From Empedobacter brevis_A (GTDB lineage: Bacteria > Bacteroidota > Bacteroidia > Flavobacteriales > Weeksellaceae), in assembly GCF_965118635.1 (NCBI RefSeq), contig NZ_CBCPHV010000003.1, forward strand, positions 124,001 through 188,000: a stretch of DNA of 64,000 nt, given 5' to 3'. The translations under genes and the position numbers were made by a program. Shown one piece after another: positions 17,904 through 26,185 of the stretch. A model generated the notes under the pieces. It was not told where the DNA came from, did not search any database, and worked only from the letters and a program-made list of their open reading frames with translations. Each line of letters opens with the position of its first letter. Within the stretch, counting starts at the first letter, position 1.

Positions 17904-19344
17904 TAAGATTGCAGTTGGCTTAGACATAGGGACTACAAAGATTGTAGCGCTTGTCGGACGAAAAAATGAAAACGGAAAAATCGAAATTCTTGGACACGGA
18001 CAAGCAAAAAGCTTGGGTGTGCACAGAGGAGTTGTGAATAATATTACACAAACAATTAATTCGATAAAAGAAGCAATTGATAAGGCTGAAAGGTCATCTG
18101 GTGTTAAAATTACTGATGTTACTGTTGGTATCGCCGGACAACATATTCGTAGTTTACAACACAGTGATTATATTACACGTACTAATTCGGAAGATGTGAT
18201 TGATGATAACGATTTAAAGTTATTAACAAATCAAGTTTACAAATTGGTAATGTTACCTGGAGAAGAAATTATCCATGTTCTCCCTCAAGAATTCAAGGTT
18301 GATAATGAAGGTGAAATCCGTGAACCAATAGGAATGTACGGAAGTCGTCTAGAAGCTAATTTCCATGTAGTTGTAGGACAAGTTTCATCAATTCGAAATA
18401 TTGCACGTTGTGTAAAAGCTGCTGGTTTACGTTTGGCAAGTATTACTTTAGAACCAATTGCATCGTCTAGTGCTGCACTTAGCGAAGAGGAAAAAGAAGC
18501 TGGTGTTGCATTAATAGATATAGGTGGTGGAACAACGGATATTGCAATTTTCAAGGATAATATCATTCGTCATACATCTGTTATTCCATTTGGCGGAAAT
18601 GTAATTACGGAAGATATCAAAGTTGGATGTTCTATTATAGGAAAACAAGCAGAAGCATTAAAAGAAAAATTTGGTTCAGCTTGGCCTGGAGAAAATAAAG
18701 AAACTGAAATTGTTTCAATCCCTGGCTTAAAAGGACGTGAAGCAAAAGAAATATCATTAAAAAGATTGTCACAAATTATTCATGCACGTGTGCAAGAAAT
18801 TTTGGAACAAGTATATTTGGAATTGAAAAACTACGGTTGCGAAGATCAAAACAAAAAATTGATTGCAGGAATCGTTTTAACAGGTGGTGGATCTAAATTG
18901 AAACACATTCGACAGTTAACAGAATATGTTACTGGAATGGATGTTAGAATTGGATACTCCAACGAACATATTGTGGGAGCTAAAGCAGAAGAAATTAGTG
19001 GACCAGAATATGCAACATCTGTAGGGTTATTAATGAAAGGTTTAGAAGAATTAGCGGCGAATTATCAGCACGAAATCTATGAAAAACCAGTGATTAATAA
19101 TCTTAATAACCAAGAAGAATTAGAAATAGGAATTCATACTACTCAACACAATAAGACTGAAAAAGTTGAAGTTTTGATAGAGCAGAAAGAAGTAATCCAA
19201 AAACCAAAAAGAGAAGAAATAGTAGACGAATTCTTGGACCAAGAGATTGGAGAAAAGAAAGAAGCTAAATCTAAACCAGAAAAGAAAAATTTCTTTTCAA
19301 AATGGACGGATAAATTTATCCAAATGATCAACGAAACTGAATAA
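17890..19344 (+). CDS. ftsA: Cell division protein FtsA
   Basis: Actin-fold ATPase that tethers FtsZ to the membrane. 484 residues: phosphate-1 loop VGLDIGTTKI near residue 10, the SHS2/1C domain, phosphate-2 loop LIDIGGGTTDIA near residue 210, and adenosine motif GIVLTGGGSKLKHI. A Lys/Glu-rich linker of about 80 residues precedes a C-terminal amphipathic helix (FFSKWTDKFIQMI), the expected membrane-targeting sequence. It is longer than E. coli FtsA (420) because of that linker. ftsZ starts 46 bases later. Confidence 0.97.
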   Translation: MENNSKIAVGLDIGTTKIVALVGRKNENGKIEILGHGQAKSLGVHRGVVNNITQTINSIKEAIDKAERSSGVKITDVTVGIAGQHIRSLQHSDYITRTNSEDVIDDNDLKLLTNQVYKLVMLPGEEIIHVLPQEFKVDNEGEIREPIGMYGSRLEANFHVVVGQVSSIRNIARCVKAAGLRLASITLEPIASSSAALSEEEKEAGVALIDIGGGTTDIAIFKDNIIRHTSVIPFGGNVITEDIKVGCSIIGKQAEALKEKFGSAWPGENKETEIVSIPGLKGREAKEISLKRLSQIIHARVQEILEQVYLELKNYGCEDQNKKLIAGIVLTGGGSKLKHIRQLTEYVTGMDVRIGYSNEHIVGAKAEEISGPEYATSVGLLMKGLEELAANYQHEIYEKPVINNLNNQEELEIGIHTTQHNKTEKVEVLIEQKEVIQKPKREEIVDEFLDQEIGEKKEAKSKPEKKNFFSKWTDKFIQMINETE

Positions 19345-19390
19345 TAAGAATAAACTAGAATAAATTACGAACCAATTTAATAAGAAGAAT

Positions 19391-21238
19391 ATGAGTGATA
19401 TGTTAACAGGAGATATTGTGTTCAACTTACCAAAGAGCCGATCTCAAGCTATCAAAGTAATCGGAGTAGGTGGTGGAGGTAGCAATGCCGTAAACTACAT
19501 GTTTGAACAAGGAATTGCAGGTGTAGAATTTGTAATCTGTAATACGGACTCTCAAGCATTAGCAAATAGTCCAGTACCAACAAGAATTCAATTAGGTCAA
19601 GCTATAACAGAAGGTTTAGGAGCTGGAGCAAATCCTGAAGTAGGAGAGCAATCAGCCATCGAAAGTATGGATGACGTAAAAGCTGTTTTAGACGAAGGAA
19701 CTAAAATGGTGTTCATTACTGCCGGAATGGGCGGTGGTACAGGAACAGGAGCAGCGCCAGTAATTGCTGGTATTGCAAAAGAAATGGATATCTTAACAGT
19801 TGGTATCGTTACAGCGCCATTCTTTTTCGAAGGAAGAATGAGGTTGGAACAAGCCGAAAAAGGTATTGAAAAATTAAGACAAAACGTAGATTCATTGATT
19901 GTTATCAACAATGATAAATTACGCGAATTATATGGGAATTTAGGATTCAAAAATGGATTCTCAAAAGCTGATGAGGTTTTAACAACTGCAGCAAAAGGTA
20001 TTGCAGAAGTTATTACACAGCACTATGCAATGAACATCGATTTACGTGATGCGCGTACAGTACTTAAAAATTCTGGAACTGCTATCATGGGATCTGCACA
20101 AGGTTCTGGTGAAAACAAAGCGAAAGATGCAATCTCTTCTGCTTTAGATTCTCCATTGTTAAACAACAACAAAATTACAGGAGCTCGTAACGTATTGTTA
20201 TTGATTTTATCTGGTAATAACGAAATTACAATGGATGAAATTGGTATCATCAACGATTATATTCAACAAGAAGCTGGTAATAGTGCAAATATTATCATGG
20301 GTATTGGTGAAGACTTAGATTTAGGAGATTCTATCTCAGTAACTGTTGTAGCAACTGGTTTTCCTACAGAAGATCAAACTTACACAGGGAAAGAAGAACA
20401 AAAAATTGTTCATACTTTAGAAGAAGAACAACCTATCAATAAAACTTTGTCTGTTGATCAACCTTTTGTAAATCGTGTAAAACCAATGACGTTAGATTTT
20501 GGACGTTCTGCTGCTCCTCAACAAGCACCACAAACGCCACAACAAAATCAAACTCCAGAGGCGCCACAAAATAATTATCGTCAAGCGAATATTAATCAAA
20601 ATTTTCAACAACAATCTTATCATAATACACCAGAGCAATCTTTCGAAGAAAACAATGCGCCAAAACGTTATGTATTAGATGATATTGAAGATGAACCAGT
20701 TCAAGAAAAACGTTCTTACGATGATTTCGAACCACGTTTAAAATCTGATTTTAACAGTTCACAAGAACAAACAAATAATGTAAATAACAATCAAACATAT
20801 AATTCATATTCAAATCCGGTAGCTTCAGAACAGTCTAATTATCCTCAAAATAATTATACAGGATACCAAGCTCCAAAAAACGAAGGATTTGGAGATTATG
20901 TACAATCTAATATGGCTCATTCAACTCTTCCACAAGCAGAAGAAGTGGAAATTGCAACAGATCCATTTAATCATCCAATTGAAGATTCAAATGATCCAGA
21001 ATTAAATAGCATGATTGAAGAGAGAAGAAATCGTTTAAAACAATTTAATTTTAAATTTAATAATACGATGACAAATTCTCAAGTAGATGAATATGAAACA
21101 ATTCCTGCTTACAAACGTCAAGGTTTAAACTTGTCTGATCGTAATGATAATCAATCATCTGATTTTTCAGTAGGAACAAATCGTAATAACGAAACACAAA
21201 TTCGTCCAAACAATTTTTTACACGATAACGTAGATTAA
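19391..21238 (+). CDS. ftsZ: Cell division protein FtsZ with a long disordered C-terminal linker
   Basis: Tubulin-like GTPase that forms the Z ring. 615 residues, far longer than the usual 350-400. The globular core (to about residue 330) has GVGGGGSNAV, the tubulin signature GGGTGTG at 114-120 and the T7 loop NIDLRDARTV. About 285 residues follow that are rich in Gln, Asn, Pro and Ser, then a conserved IPAYKRQGLNLSD-type motif near 577-590 before a short acidic end. The conserved motif probably binds FtsA or other partners. It ends the dcw operon at a hairpin terminator. Confidence 0.97.
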   Translation: MSDMLTGDIVFNLPKSRSQAIKVIGVGGGGSNAVNYMFEQGIAGVEFVICNTDSQALANSPVPTRIQLGQAITEGLGAGANPEVGEQSAIESMDDVKAVLDEGTKMVFITAGMGGGTGTGAAPVIAGIAKEMDILTVGIVTAPFFFEGRMRLEQAEKGIEKLRQNVDSLIVINNDKLRELYGNLGFKNGFSKADEVLTTAAKGIAEVITQHYAMNIDLRDARTVLKNSGTAIMGSAQGSGENKAKDAISSALDSPLLNNNKITGARNVLLLILSGNNEITMDEIGIINDYIQQEAGNSANIIMGIGEDLDLGDSISVTVVATGFPTEDQTYTGKEEQKIVHTLEEEQPINKTLSVDQPFVNRVKPMTLDFGRSAAPQQAPQTPQQNQTPEAPQNNYRQANINQNFQQQSYHNTPEQSFEENNAPKRYVLDDIEDEPVQEKRSYDDFEPRLKSDFNSSQEQTNNVNNNQTYNSYSNPVASEQSNYPQNNYTGYQAPKNEGFGDYVQSNMAHSTLPQAEEVEIATDPFNHPIEDSNDPELNSMIEERRNRLKQFNFKFNNTMTNSQVDEYETIPAYKRQGLNLSDRNDNQSSDFSVGTNRNNETQIRPNNFLHDNVD

Positions 21239-21273
21239 TAAACGATCACTCGTAAAAAATATTCTTATTATAG

Positions 21274-21309
21274 AAAAGGTTCATTGCTTTTGTAATGAGC
21301 CTTTTTTTA
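21274..21309 (+). terminator. Terminator of the dcw operon
   Basis: GGTTCATT (21279-21286) pairs with AATGAGCC (21294-21301, one G-T pair) across an 8-base loop, followed by a T7 run. The TTG -33 element for yqeY lies in the loop. Confidence 0.8.
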
Positions 21310-21320
21310 TCTTAAATTTG
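21290..21320 (+). promoter_or_regulatory. Promoter of yqeY (TTG-N20-TAAATTTG)
   Basis: TTG at 21290-21292 and TAAATTTG at 21313-21320 match the Bacteroidota consensus with a 20-base spacer. The predicted transcript begins about 15 bases before the ATG at 21340. The -33 element is inside the loop of the ftsZ terminator. Confidence 0.65.
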
Positions 21321-21339
21321 TAATTTAAAAGCAAAAAAA

Positions 21340-21792
21340 ATGAATTTAGAAACTCAAATAATGGCACAGTTAAAAGAAGCAATGAAAGCTAAAAATACTG
21401 TTGCTTTAGAAGCTTTAAGAGCTGTAAAATCTGAATTATTATTAGCGAAAACATCTGGTGCTGATGGTGAATTATCAGAAGATCAAGAAATTGCTTTATT
21501 ACAAAAATTAGTAAAACAACGTAAAGAAGCTGCTGAACAATTTGAAACTAACGGACGTGCAGAATTAGCAGAAAAAGAATTGGCTCAAGCAGAAGTTATT
21601 CAACAATTTTTACCAGCACAATTATCAGACGAAGAATTAACTGCTGCAATTAAAGAAATCGTTGCAGAAGTTGGAGCTACTTCTCCAAAAGATATGGGAA
21701 AAGTAATGGGAGCTGCTTCATCTAAATTAGCTGGAAAAGCGGAAGGAAAATTGATTTCAGCTAAAGTAAAAGATATTTTAGCAAATTTATAA
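21340..21792 (+). CDS. yqeY: GatB/YqeY domain protein
   Basis: 150-residue helical protein of the YqeY family, whose domain resembles the tRNA-binding tail of GatB. Visible family patterns are KEAMKAKNTVALEALRAVKSE, LQKLVKQRKEAAEQF, EKELAQAEVIQQFLPAQLS and PKDMGKVMGAASSKLAGKA. The role in cells is not firmly established; tRNA-dependent amidotransfer has been proposed. It has its own promoter and terminator, so it is a separate unit downstream of ftsZ. Confidence 0.93.
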   Translation: MNLETQIMAQLKEAMKAKNTVALEALRAVKSELLLAKTSGADGELSEDQEIALLQKLVKQRKEAAEQFETNGRAELAEKELAQAEVIQQFLPAQLSDEELTAAIKEIVAEVGATSPKDMGKVMGAASSKLAGKAEGKLISAKVKDILANL

Positions 21793-21820
21793 TCGGTTTT
21801 TTAAATCGTTTAAAATTAAA

Positions 21821-21853
21821 AAAAGGTAAAGTTTATGAAACTTTACCTTTTTT
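21821..21853 (+). terminator. Terminator of yqeY
   Basis: GGTAAAGTTT and AAACTTTACC arms (21825-21834 and 21838-21847), preceded by A-rich and followed by T-rich sequence. Confidence 0.85.
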
Positions 21854-22082
21854 ATTTCTTTATTTAATAAATTTCTTCGAATTATATAAAATAGCTTATT
21901 GTTGTATATCAGTTAAATATCCGATTTAAATGAATAATTCCTAAAAAAATTAGCATTATCTATTTATTTTAACATTAAATTAACAAATCACTGTAAGCAT
22001 CTAAACTAGCATCGCACAAGAGAATTTCAGATTAAAAATCAATTGATTAGAACAATTCTAAATAATGAGGTACTTATACCCT

Positions 22083-22090
22083 TAAATTTG
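22083..22090 (+). promoter_or_regulatory. TAnnTTTG -7 box for the RlpA-like gene
   Basis: TAAATTTG, 25 bases before the ATG at 22116; an AAAGGATG ribosome-binding context follows. No -33 TTG at the normal distance. Confidence 0.5.
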
Positions 22091-22115
22091 CATCATAATC
22101 AGAAATATCTAAAGG

Positions 22116-22637
22116 ATGACGAAAAGCATTACAGCGTTTATAGCAATGATAATGATTTTTCCAATAGCAAATGCTGATGGTAAAATTTTTAAGGATTCTG
22201 GTAGTGATAATACAATTATTGTGCCAGCTTCTGAGAAAAGATTTAGTAATGATGCTGATAATGATACAATTAAAAAAGATACATTATCAGTTGAAGATGA
22301 AAAGTTGGTTGGAGAACTTATCGAGAATAGTGCTCGAAAAATCTCTACAGGAGTTGTTTCTTGGTATGGGGACAAATTCCACGGACGCAAGACAGCTAGT
22401 GGTGAAACGTATGATAAATACGAACTAACAGCTGCCCATAAGTCTTTACCATTTGGTACGAAAGTAAAAGTTACGAATATCAGAAATGGTAAATCTGTTG
22501 TTGTAGAAATTAACGACAGAGGTCCATATGCTAAATCTAGAGTTTTAGACTTAAGTCAAGCTGCATTCAGCGAAATTGGTCACACTAACACAGGAGTGAT
22601 GCAAGTTGAATACGAAATTTTAAAAAGCGAAGACTAA
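22116..22637 (+). CDS. rlpA: RlpA-like double-psi beta-barrel protein, exported
   Basis: 173 residues: a signal peptide (cleavage probably near IANADG, residue 21), a polar linker, then a double-psi beta-barrel domain from about residue 77. The family signature is intact: GVVSWYGDKFHGRKTASGE, AAHKSLPFGTKVKVTN, VVEINDRGPY and RVLDLSQAAF. RlpA proteins cleave or bind denuded glycan strands at the septum; the catalytic Asp is probably that in NDRGPY. It lacks the C-terminal SPOR domain and lipobox of E. coli RlpA. It stands alone but close to the dcw cluster. Confidence 0.88.
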   Translation: MTKSITAFIAMIMIFPIANADGKIFKDSGSDNTIIVPASEKRFSNDADNDTIKKDTLSVEDEKLVGELIENSARKISTGVVSWYGDKFHGRKTASGETYDKYELTAAHKSLPFGTKVKVTNIRNGKSVVVEINDRGPYAKSRVLDLSQAAFSEIGHTNTGVMQVEYEILKSED

Positions 22638-22666
22638 CAAAAAGTTTAGGATGTTCAGAAAAAATT

Positions 22667-22699
22667 AAAAGGTTTGAGATATTTCTCAAACCTTTTTTT
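22667..22699 (+). terminator. Terminator of the RlpA-like gene
   Basis: GGTTTGAGA (22671-22679) pairs with TCTCAAACC (22684-22692) over a 4-base loop, with T7 after it. Confidence 0.88.
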
Positions 22700-22718
22700 A
22701 TGTCATAATTATTGGGTT

Positions 22719-22750
22719 AAAAAAAATCCTGATAAATGAATATCAGGATT
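22719..22750 (-). terminator. Terminator of mqo
   Basis: AATCCTGATA (22725-22734) and TATCAGGATT (22741-22750) form a 10-bp stem; read on the minus strand it is followed by T6 (plus-strand A at 22721-22726). Confidence 0.85.
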
Positions 22751-22775
22751 ATAATATAATAATGTAAGAAAAATC

Positions 22776-24251
22776 TTAATCTAAAATTTTAAGCACTTTA
22801 GTTGTGCGTGCTCTTGAAGCTTCAATTAGTTCAGGTTTTGCTAAATCTTCACCATAAGAAGGAATCATCGCTTTAATAGCTTCGTTCCAGTTATTTTTCA
22901 TTAATTCTGGAAAACATTGTTTCATTAAACTTAGCATTGCACTAACAGAAGTAGATGCTCCTGGAGAAGCTCCTAATAAGGCTGACATTGATCCATCTTG
23001 AGATACAACGATTTCAGTACCAAATCTTAAAACTCCTTTTCCGTCTTGTTTTTCGATAACTTGCACACGTTGACCAGCTGTTTGTTCGAACCAATCATCT
23101 ATTTTTGCTTCTGGAAAGTATTCTTGTAATGCTTCGACTTTTTTAGCTTTGGATAACATAACTTGTTGTACTAAATATTTTGTCAAATCTATATTATTCA
23201 ATCCACAATTCATCAAAAATCCTACGTTTCCAAAATTTACTGATTTGAATAAATCGCAATGAGAACCGTATTTTAGGAATTTTGTAGAAAATGTTGCAAA
23301 TGGTCCGAATAATAAAGATTGTTTTCCATCAATAACACGTGTATCTAAGTGAGGAACAGACATTGGTGGTGCACCAAGTTTCGCTTTTCCGTATACTTTC
23401 GCATGATGTTTATTGATGACTTCTTCGTTTTGGCAAATTAACCATTGTCCACCAACAGGGAAACCTCCAAATTTTTTAGATTCTGGAATACCAGATTTTT
23501 GTAACAATAAAATTGCTCCTCCACCTGCACCAACAAATACGAAATCAGCATTAACGGCTTTATTATTTCCAGATTTTAAATCTTTTACTTTAACTGCCCA
23601 TTTTCCATTGCTAAGACGAGTTAAGTCTTTTACTTCGTGTTCAGTTTCAAGTGTAATTTCATTTTTATCTAGTAAACCTTTGAAAATTTGACGAGTTAAT
23701 TCACCAAAATTTACATCAGTTCCCAAATTCATATGCGTTGCAGCAACCTTTTCATGTCCTTTTCTACCATCCACAATTAATGGCGCCCATTCTTTGATTT
23801 TTGAGACATCTTCAGAAAACTCCATTCCTTTAAATAGAGGATGTTGAGAAAGTTTTTCATAACGTTTTTTCAAGAAGTTTACATCATCATCTCCCCAAAC
23901 AAAAGACATGTGTGGAGTAGGACGTAAAAATTTTTCTGGCGAAGAAACATAATTATTTTCAACTAAGTAAGACCAAAACTCTTTAGAAGTTTCAAATTGT
24001 TTTGCAATCTCAATCGCTTTATCAATATTTACAACTCCATTTTTGTCCATAGGAGTGTAATTTAATTCACAAAAAGCTGAGTGTCCTGTTCCAGCATTAT
24101 TGAAAGCATCAGAACTTTCAAACCCAATTTTATCTAATTTTTCGAAAACAGAAATCTTAATATTTGGATTTATCTTTTTAAGAAGTATGCTAAGTGTGGC
24201 ACTCATTATTCCAGCACCAACTAGAACTACTTCTTGAGGTTGTTTTTCCAT
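22776..24251 (-). CDS. mqo: Malate:quinone oxidoreductase
   Basis: FAD-dependent peripheral membrane enzyme that oxidises malate to oxaloacetate and reduces quinone, replacing or supplementing soluble malate dehydrogenase. 491 residues with the dinucleotide motif VLVGAGIMSATL near residues 10-21, family patterns NNAGTGHSAFCELNYTP, VGAGGGAILLLQKSGIPESK, GGFPVGGQWL and GASPGASTSVSAMLSL. Length is normal. Flanked by its own terminator and a 304-base gap, so monocistronic. Confidence 0.96.
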   Translation of the reverse strand: MEKQPQEVVLVGAGIMSATLSILLKKINPNIKISVFEKLDKIGFESSDAFNNAGTGHSAFCELNYTPMDKNGVVNIDKAIEIAKQFETSKEFWSYLVENNYVSSPEKFLRPTPHMSFVWGDDDVNFLKKRYEKLSQHPLFKGMEFSEDVSKIKEWAPLIVDGRKGHEKVAATHMNLGTDVNFGELTRQIFKGLLDKNEITLETEHEVKDLTRLSNGKWAVKVKDLKSGNNKAVNADFVFVGAGGGAILLLQKSGIPESKKFGGFPVGGQWLICQNEEVINKHHAKVYGKAKLGAPPMSVPHLDTRVIDGKQSLLFGPFATFSTKFLKYGSHCDLFKSVNFGNVGFLMNCGLNNIDLTKYLVQQVMLSKAKKVEALQEYFPEAKIDDWFEQTAGQRVQVIEKQDGKGVLRFGTEIVVSQDGSMSALLGASPGASTSVSAMLSLMKQCFPELMKNNWNEAIKAMIPSYGEDLAKPELIEASRARTTKVLKILD

Positions 24252-24555
24252 TTCTAAAAAAAATATTAACGTTGTAAAGGTATTAATAAATAGGCTTTTT
24301 TGCGAAATAATATGTAGGAAAAAGAATGATTTATTGCATAAATTCTTTTAACCACGATAATTTGTTGATTATTATTTTATAGAGATTTATTAAACTTTCG
24401 ATTTCCGAATACTTTCTATACTGTCTGTTTGTGATAAAACTGCTTCAAAAGCTTTTTTATTAACAACTGTATTTTAAAATACTTAGCTAGATTTACTTGT
24501 AAAGATACAATAAGCATCAAAAAGTTTGAAATTATTTTGTTGAGAAGTATTTAGC
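24252..24555. other. Intergenic gap upstream of mqo
   Basis: 304 AT-rich bases between two minus-strand genes. A TACCTTTA sequence just upstream of mqo (read on the minus strand) is one mismatch from the -7 box. No ORF, RNA gene or convincing hairpin was found. Confidence 0.5.
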
Positions 24556-26037
24556 TTAAATTTTATCTTCCATCCAACGACTAAGATTAATGTAATTGGT
24601 ATTTCTTCTCAATAAATTTTGTTGATCAGAATCTTTTAGAAAATTGTATAATTCACGGAAAGCTTTCACTTTTTCATGCGGATAAAGATCATTCAATTCT
24701 ATAAAAAACAAACTAATTTTTCGTGTAATAATGTTACTGTTTTTCATCTTTTTACAGAATTTATGCGTTTTGTACGAATACATATCCAATTCCTGATCGT
24801 TTCCAGAATCGTATAAATTCATCATAATCAAAACCAATGTATAAAAATATAAATCTTCCTGAATTATAGCTTCACTCTTGATTATTTTTTGACAATATTC
24901 CAACGAATTATTCCAATCTTTATTAAGAAAATAATAAGCTGCAATTTTCAGATAAAGCACCAAAATATGATGATTGTCTATTTTGTGTTGATGAAGTTTT
25001 ATTTCGCGTAAAATATCTTTAATTAAAAAAGGACTAATATTTTCTTTCGGATTGATAAAAAAGTAATTCAGTTTACTATTGAATTTGTTGATAAACCAAA
25101 GCGCTTCTACATTATCATTTTGTGGTAAAATATCATAAATAGATTCTAGTTTATCGAACCATAATTTGAATTCAGACGAATTCTTTTTCAAATACAAAAT
25201 CTTCAATAAATAAGTATTTCCTTTTATAAACCAAACAGGATGACTAAGAATACGTTCTCTTTTTTCATAAAACAATTCAACCCATTTCTTCGAAAAATCA
25301 TAAGCTGTATCAAGGTTTTGTGTTAGCATAGATAACCAAACATTTGCTTTGTAAAACCACAGTTTTTCTTTGAATTCCAATTGTTTTAAATCAATATTTT
25401 TCGTTTCCGAATCAAAAAAATCTTGAATTTTTTTTATTTCATCTTCATCTTTTGCATAACCATTTTCGAGTAAAATACTATATAATTTCAGCGATAAATT
25501 AGATAATTTACTTGCTTGTAAATTCTGTAAACTTAACTTCTCTGATTGTTCAATTAACTGATCTGCACGTCCTGAAATGCTTCGTGTAATAAATTGAGAT
25601 TCAATAATCTTTTCTAATTCAAGAATGTCGTATGCAATTGTTTTTTCATCAAAATCTAAGGCTTGTGTTTTCGCTTTATCCAACATTTTTAAACTTTGCT
25701 TATGCAAACCTTTTTGATATAGAATTGTAGCAAAATCAAATTGTTCACGTATTTGCATACGTGTATTTTGTTGAGAAGGATTCATTCTTAAGCTGAATAA
25801 AATTTGTTTGTACAAATGTGCCTTTAGATTAGATAATTGCTGCTTAGTTGTAATCTTCTTCTTTAAAATAATCGTTTCATCATACTCATCCAATTTGTCT
25901 AATAAATCAAAAAGCAATAGAAATTTTGCATCTGCATTAATCTGCAAACGATTTACATAAAGCTTGAATTGACGTTTCTCCGAACGATTAAGTGATTTTA
26001 TTAAACTAAAAAGAGAATCTTTATTATGATTTGACAT
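24556..26037 (-). CDS. Large helical hypothetical protein (conserved Bacteroidota type)
   Basis: 493 residues, function not recognised. The start SLFSLIKSLNRSEKRQFKLYV is a pattern seen in hypothetical proteins across Bacteroidota (from memory). The rest is almost all helical, with repeated hydrophobic/aromatic spacing (YQKGLHKQSLKMLDKA, AYYFLNKDWNNSLEYCQKI) suggesting degenerate TPR-like repeats. There is no signal peptide, membrane span or catalytic motif. It is divergent from the leu operon (148-base gap). A scaffold role is possible but not supported further. Confidence 0.7.
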   Translation of the reverse strand: MSNHNKDSLFSLIKSLNRSEKRQFKLYVNRLQINADAKFLLLFDLLDKLDEYDETIILKKKITTKQQLSNLKAHLYKQILFSLRMNPSQQNTRMQIREQFDFATILYQKGLHKQSLKMLDKAKTQALDFDEKTIAYDILELEKIIESQFITRSISGRADQLIEQSEKLSLQNLQASKLSNLSLKLYSILLENGYAKDEDEIKKIQDFFDSETKNIDLKQLEFKEKLWFYKANVWLSMLTQNLDTAYDFSKKWVELFYEKRERILSHPVWFIKGNTYLLKILYLKKNSSEFKLWFDKLESIYDILPQNDNVEALWFINKFNSKLNYFFINPKENISPFLIKDILREIKLHQHKIDNHHILVLYLKIAAYYFLNKDWNNSLEYCQKIIKSEAIIQEDLYFYTLVLIMMNLYDSGNDQELDMYSYKTHKFCKKMKNSNIITRKISLFFIELNDLYPHEKVKAFRELYNFLKDSDQQNLLRRNTNYINLSRWMEDKI

Positions 26038-26185
26038 TGTAATGAAAATAGATTTAAAGTGTTTAAAAACAGCAATATAGTGTATTTAAAATCTTTTTGA
26101 AAATTGTAAAATAAACTTTTAATAAGAAATTTAAAGTTAGCATAATTTTAATTTTATGTCACAATAATAATCAAAACAAATTGCT

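Larger units (their letters stand above)
21793..22115. other. Intergenic stretch between yqeY and the RlpA-like gene
   Basis: 323 bases without a gene. It holds the yqeY terminator at its start and a -7 box for the RlpA-like gene near its end. The middle (about 21860-22075) is AT-rich and shows no ORF, tRNA or strong hairpin. Confidence 0.6.

Noticed and set aside
26038..26185. Leucine attenuator or T-box before leuA
   Set aside because: No Leu-rich leader ORF, no terminator/antiterminator hairpins and no T-box motif in the 148 bases.
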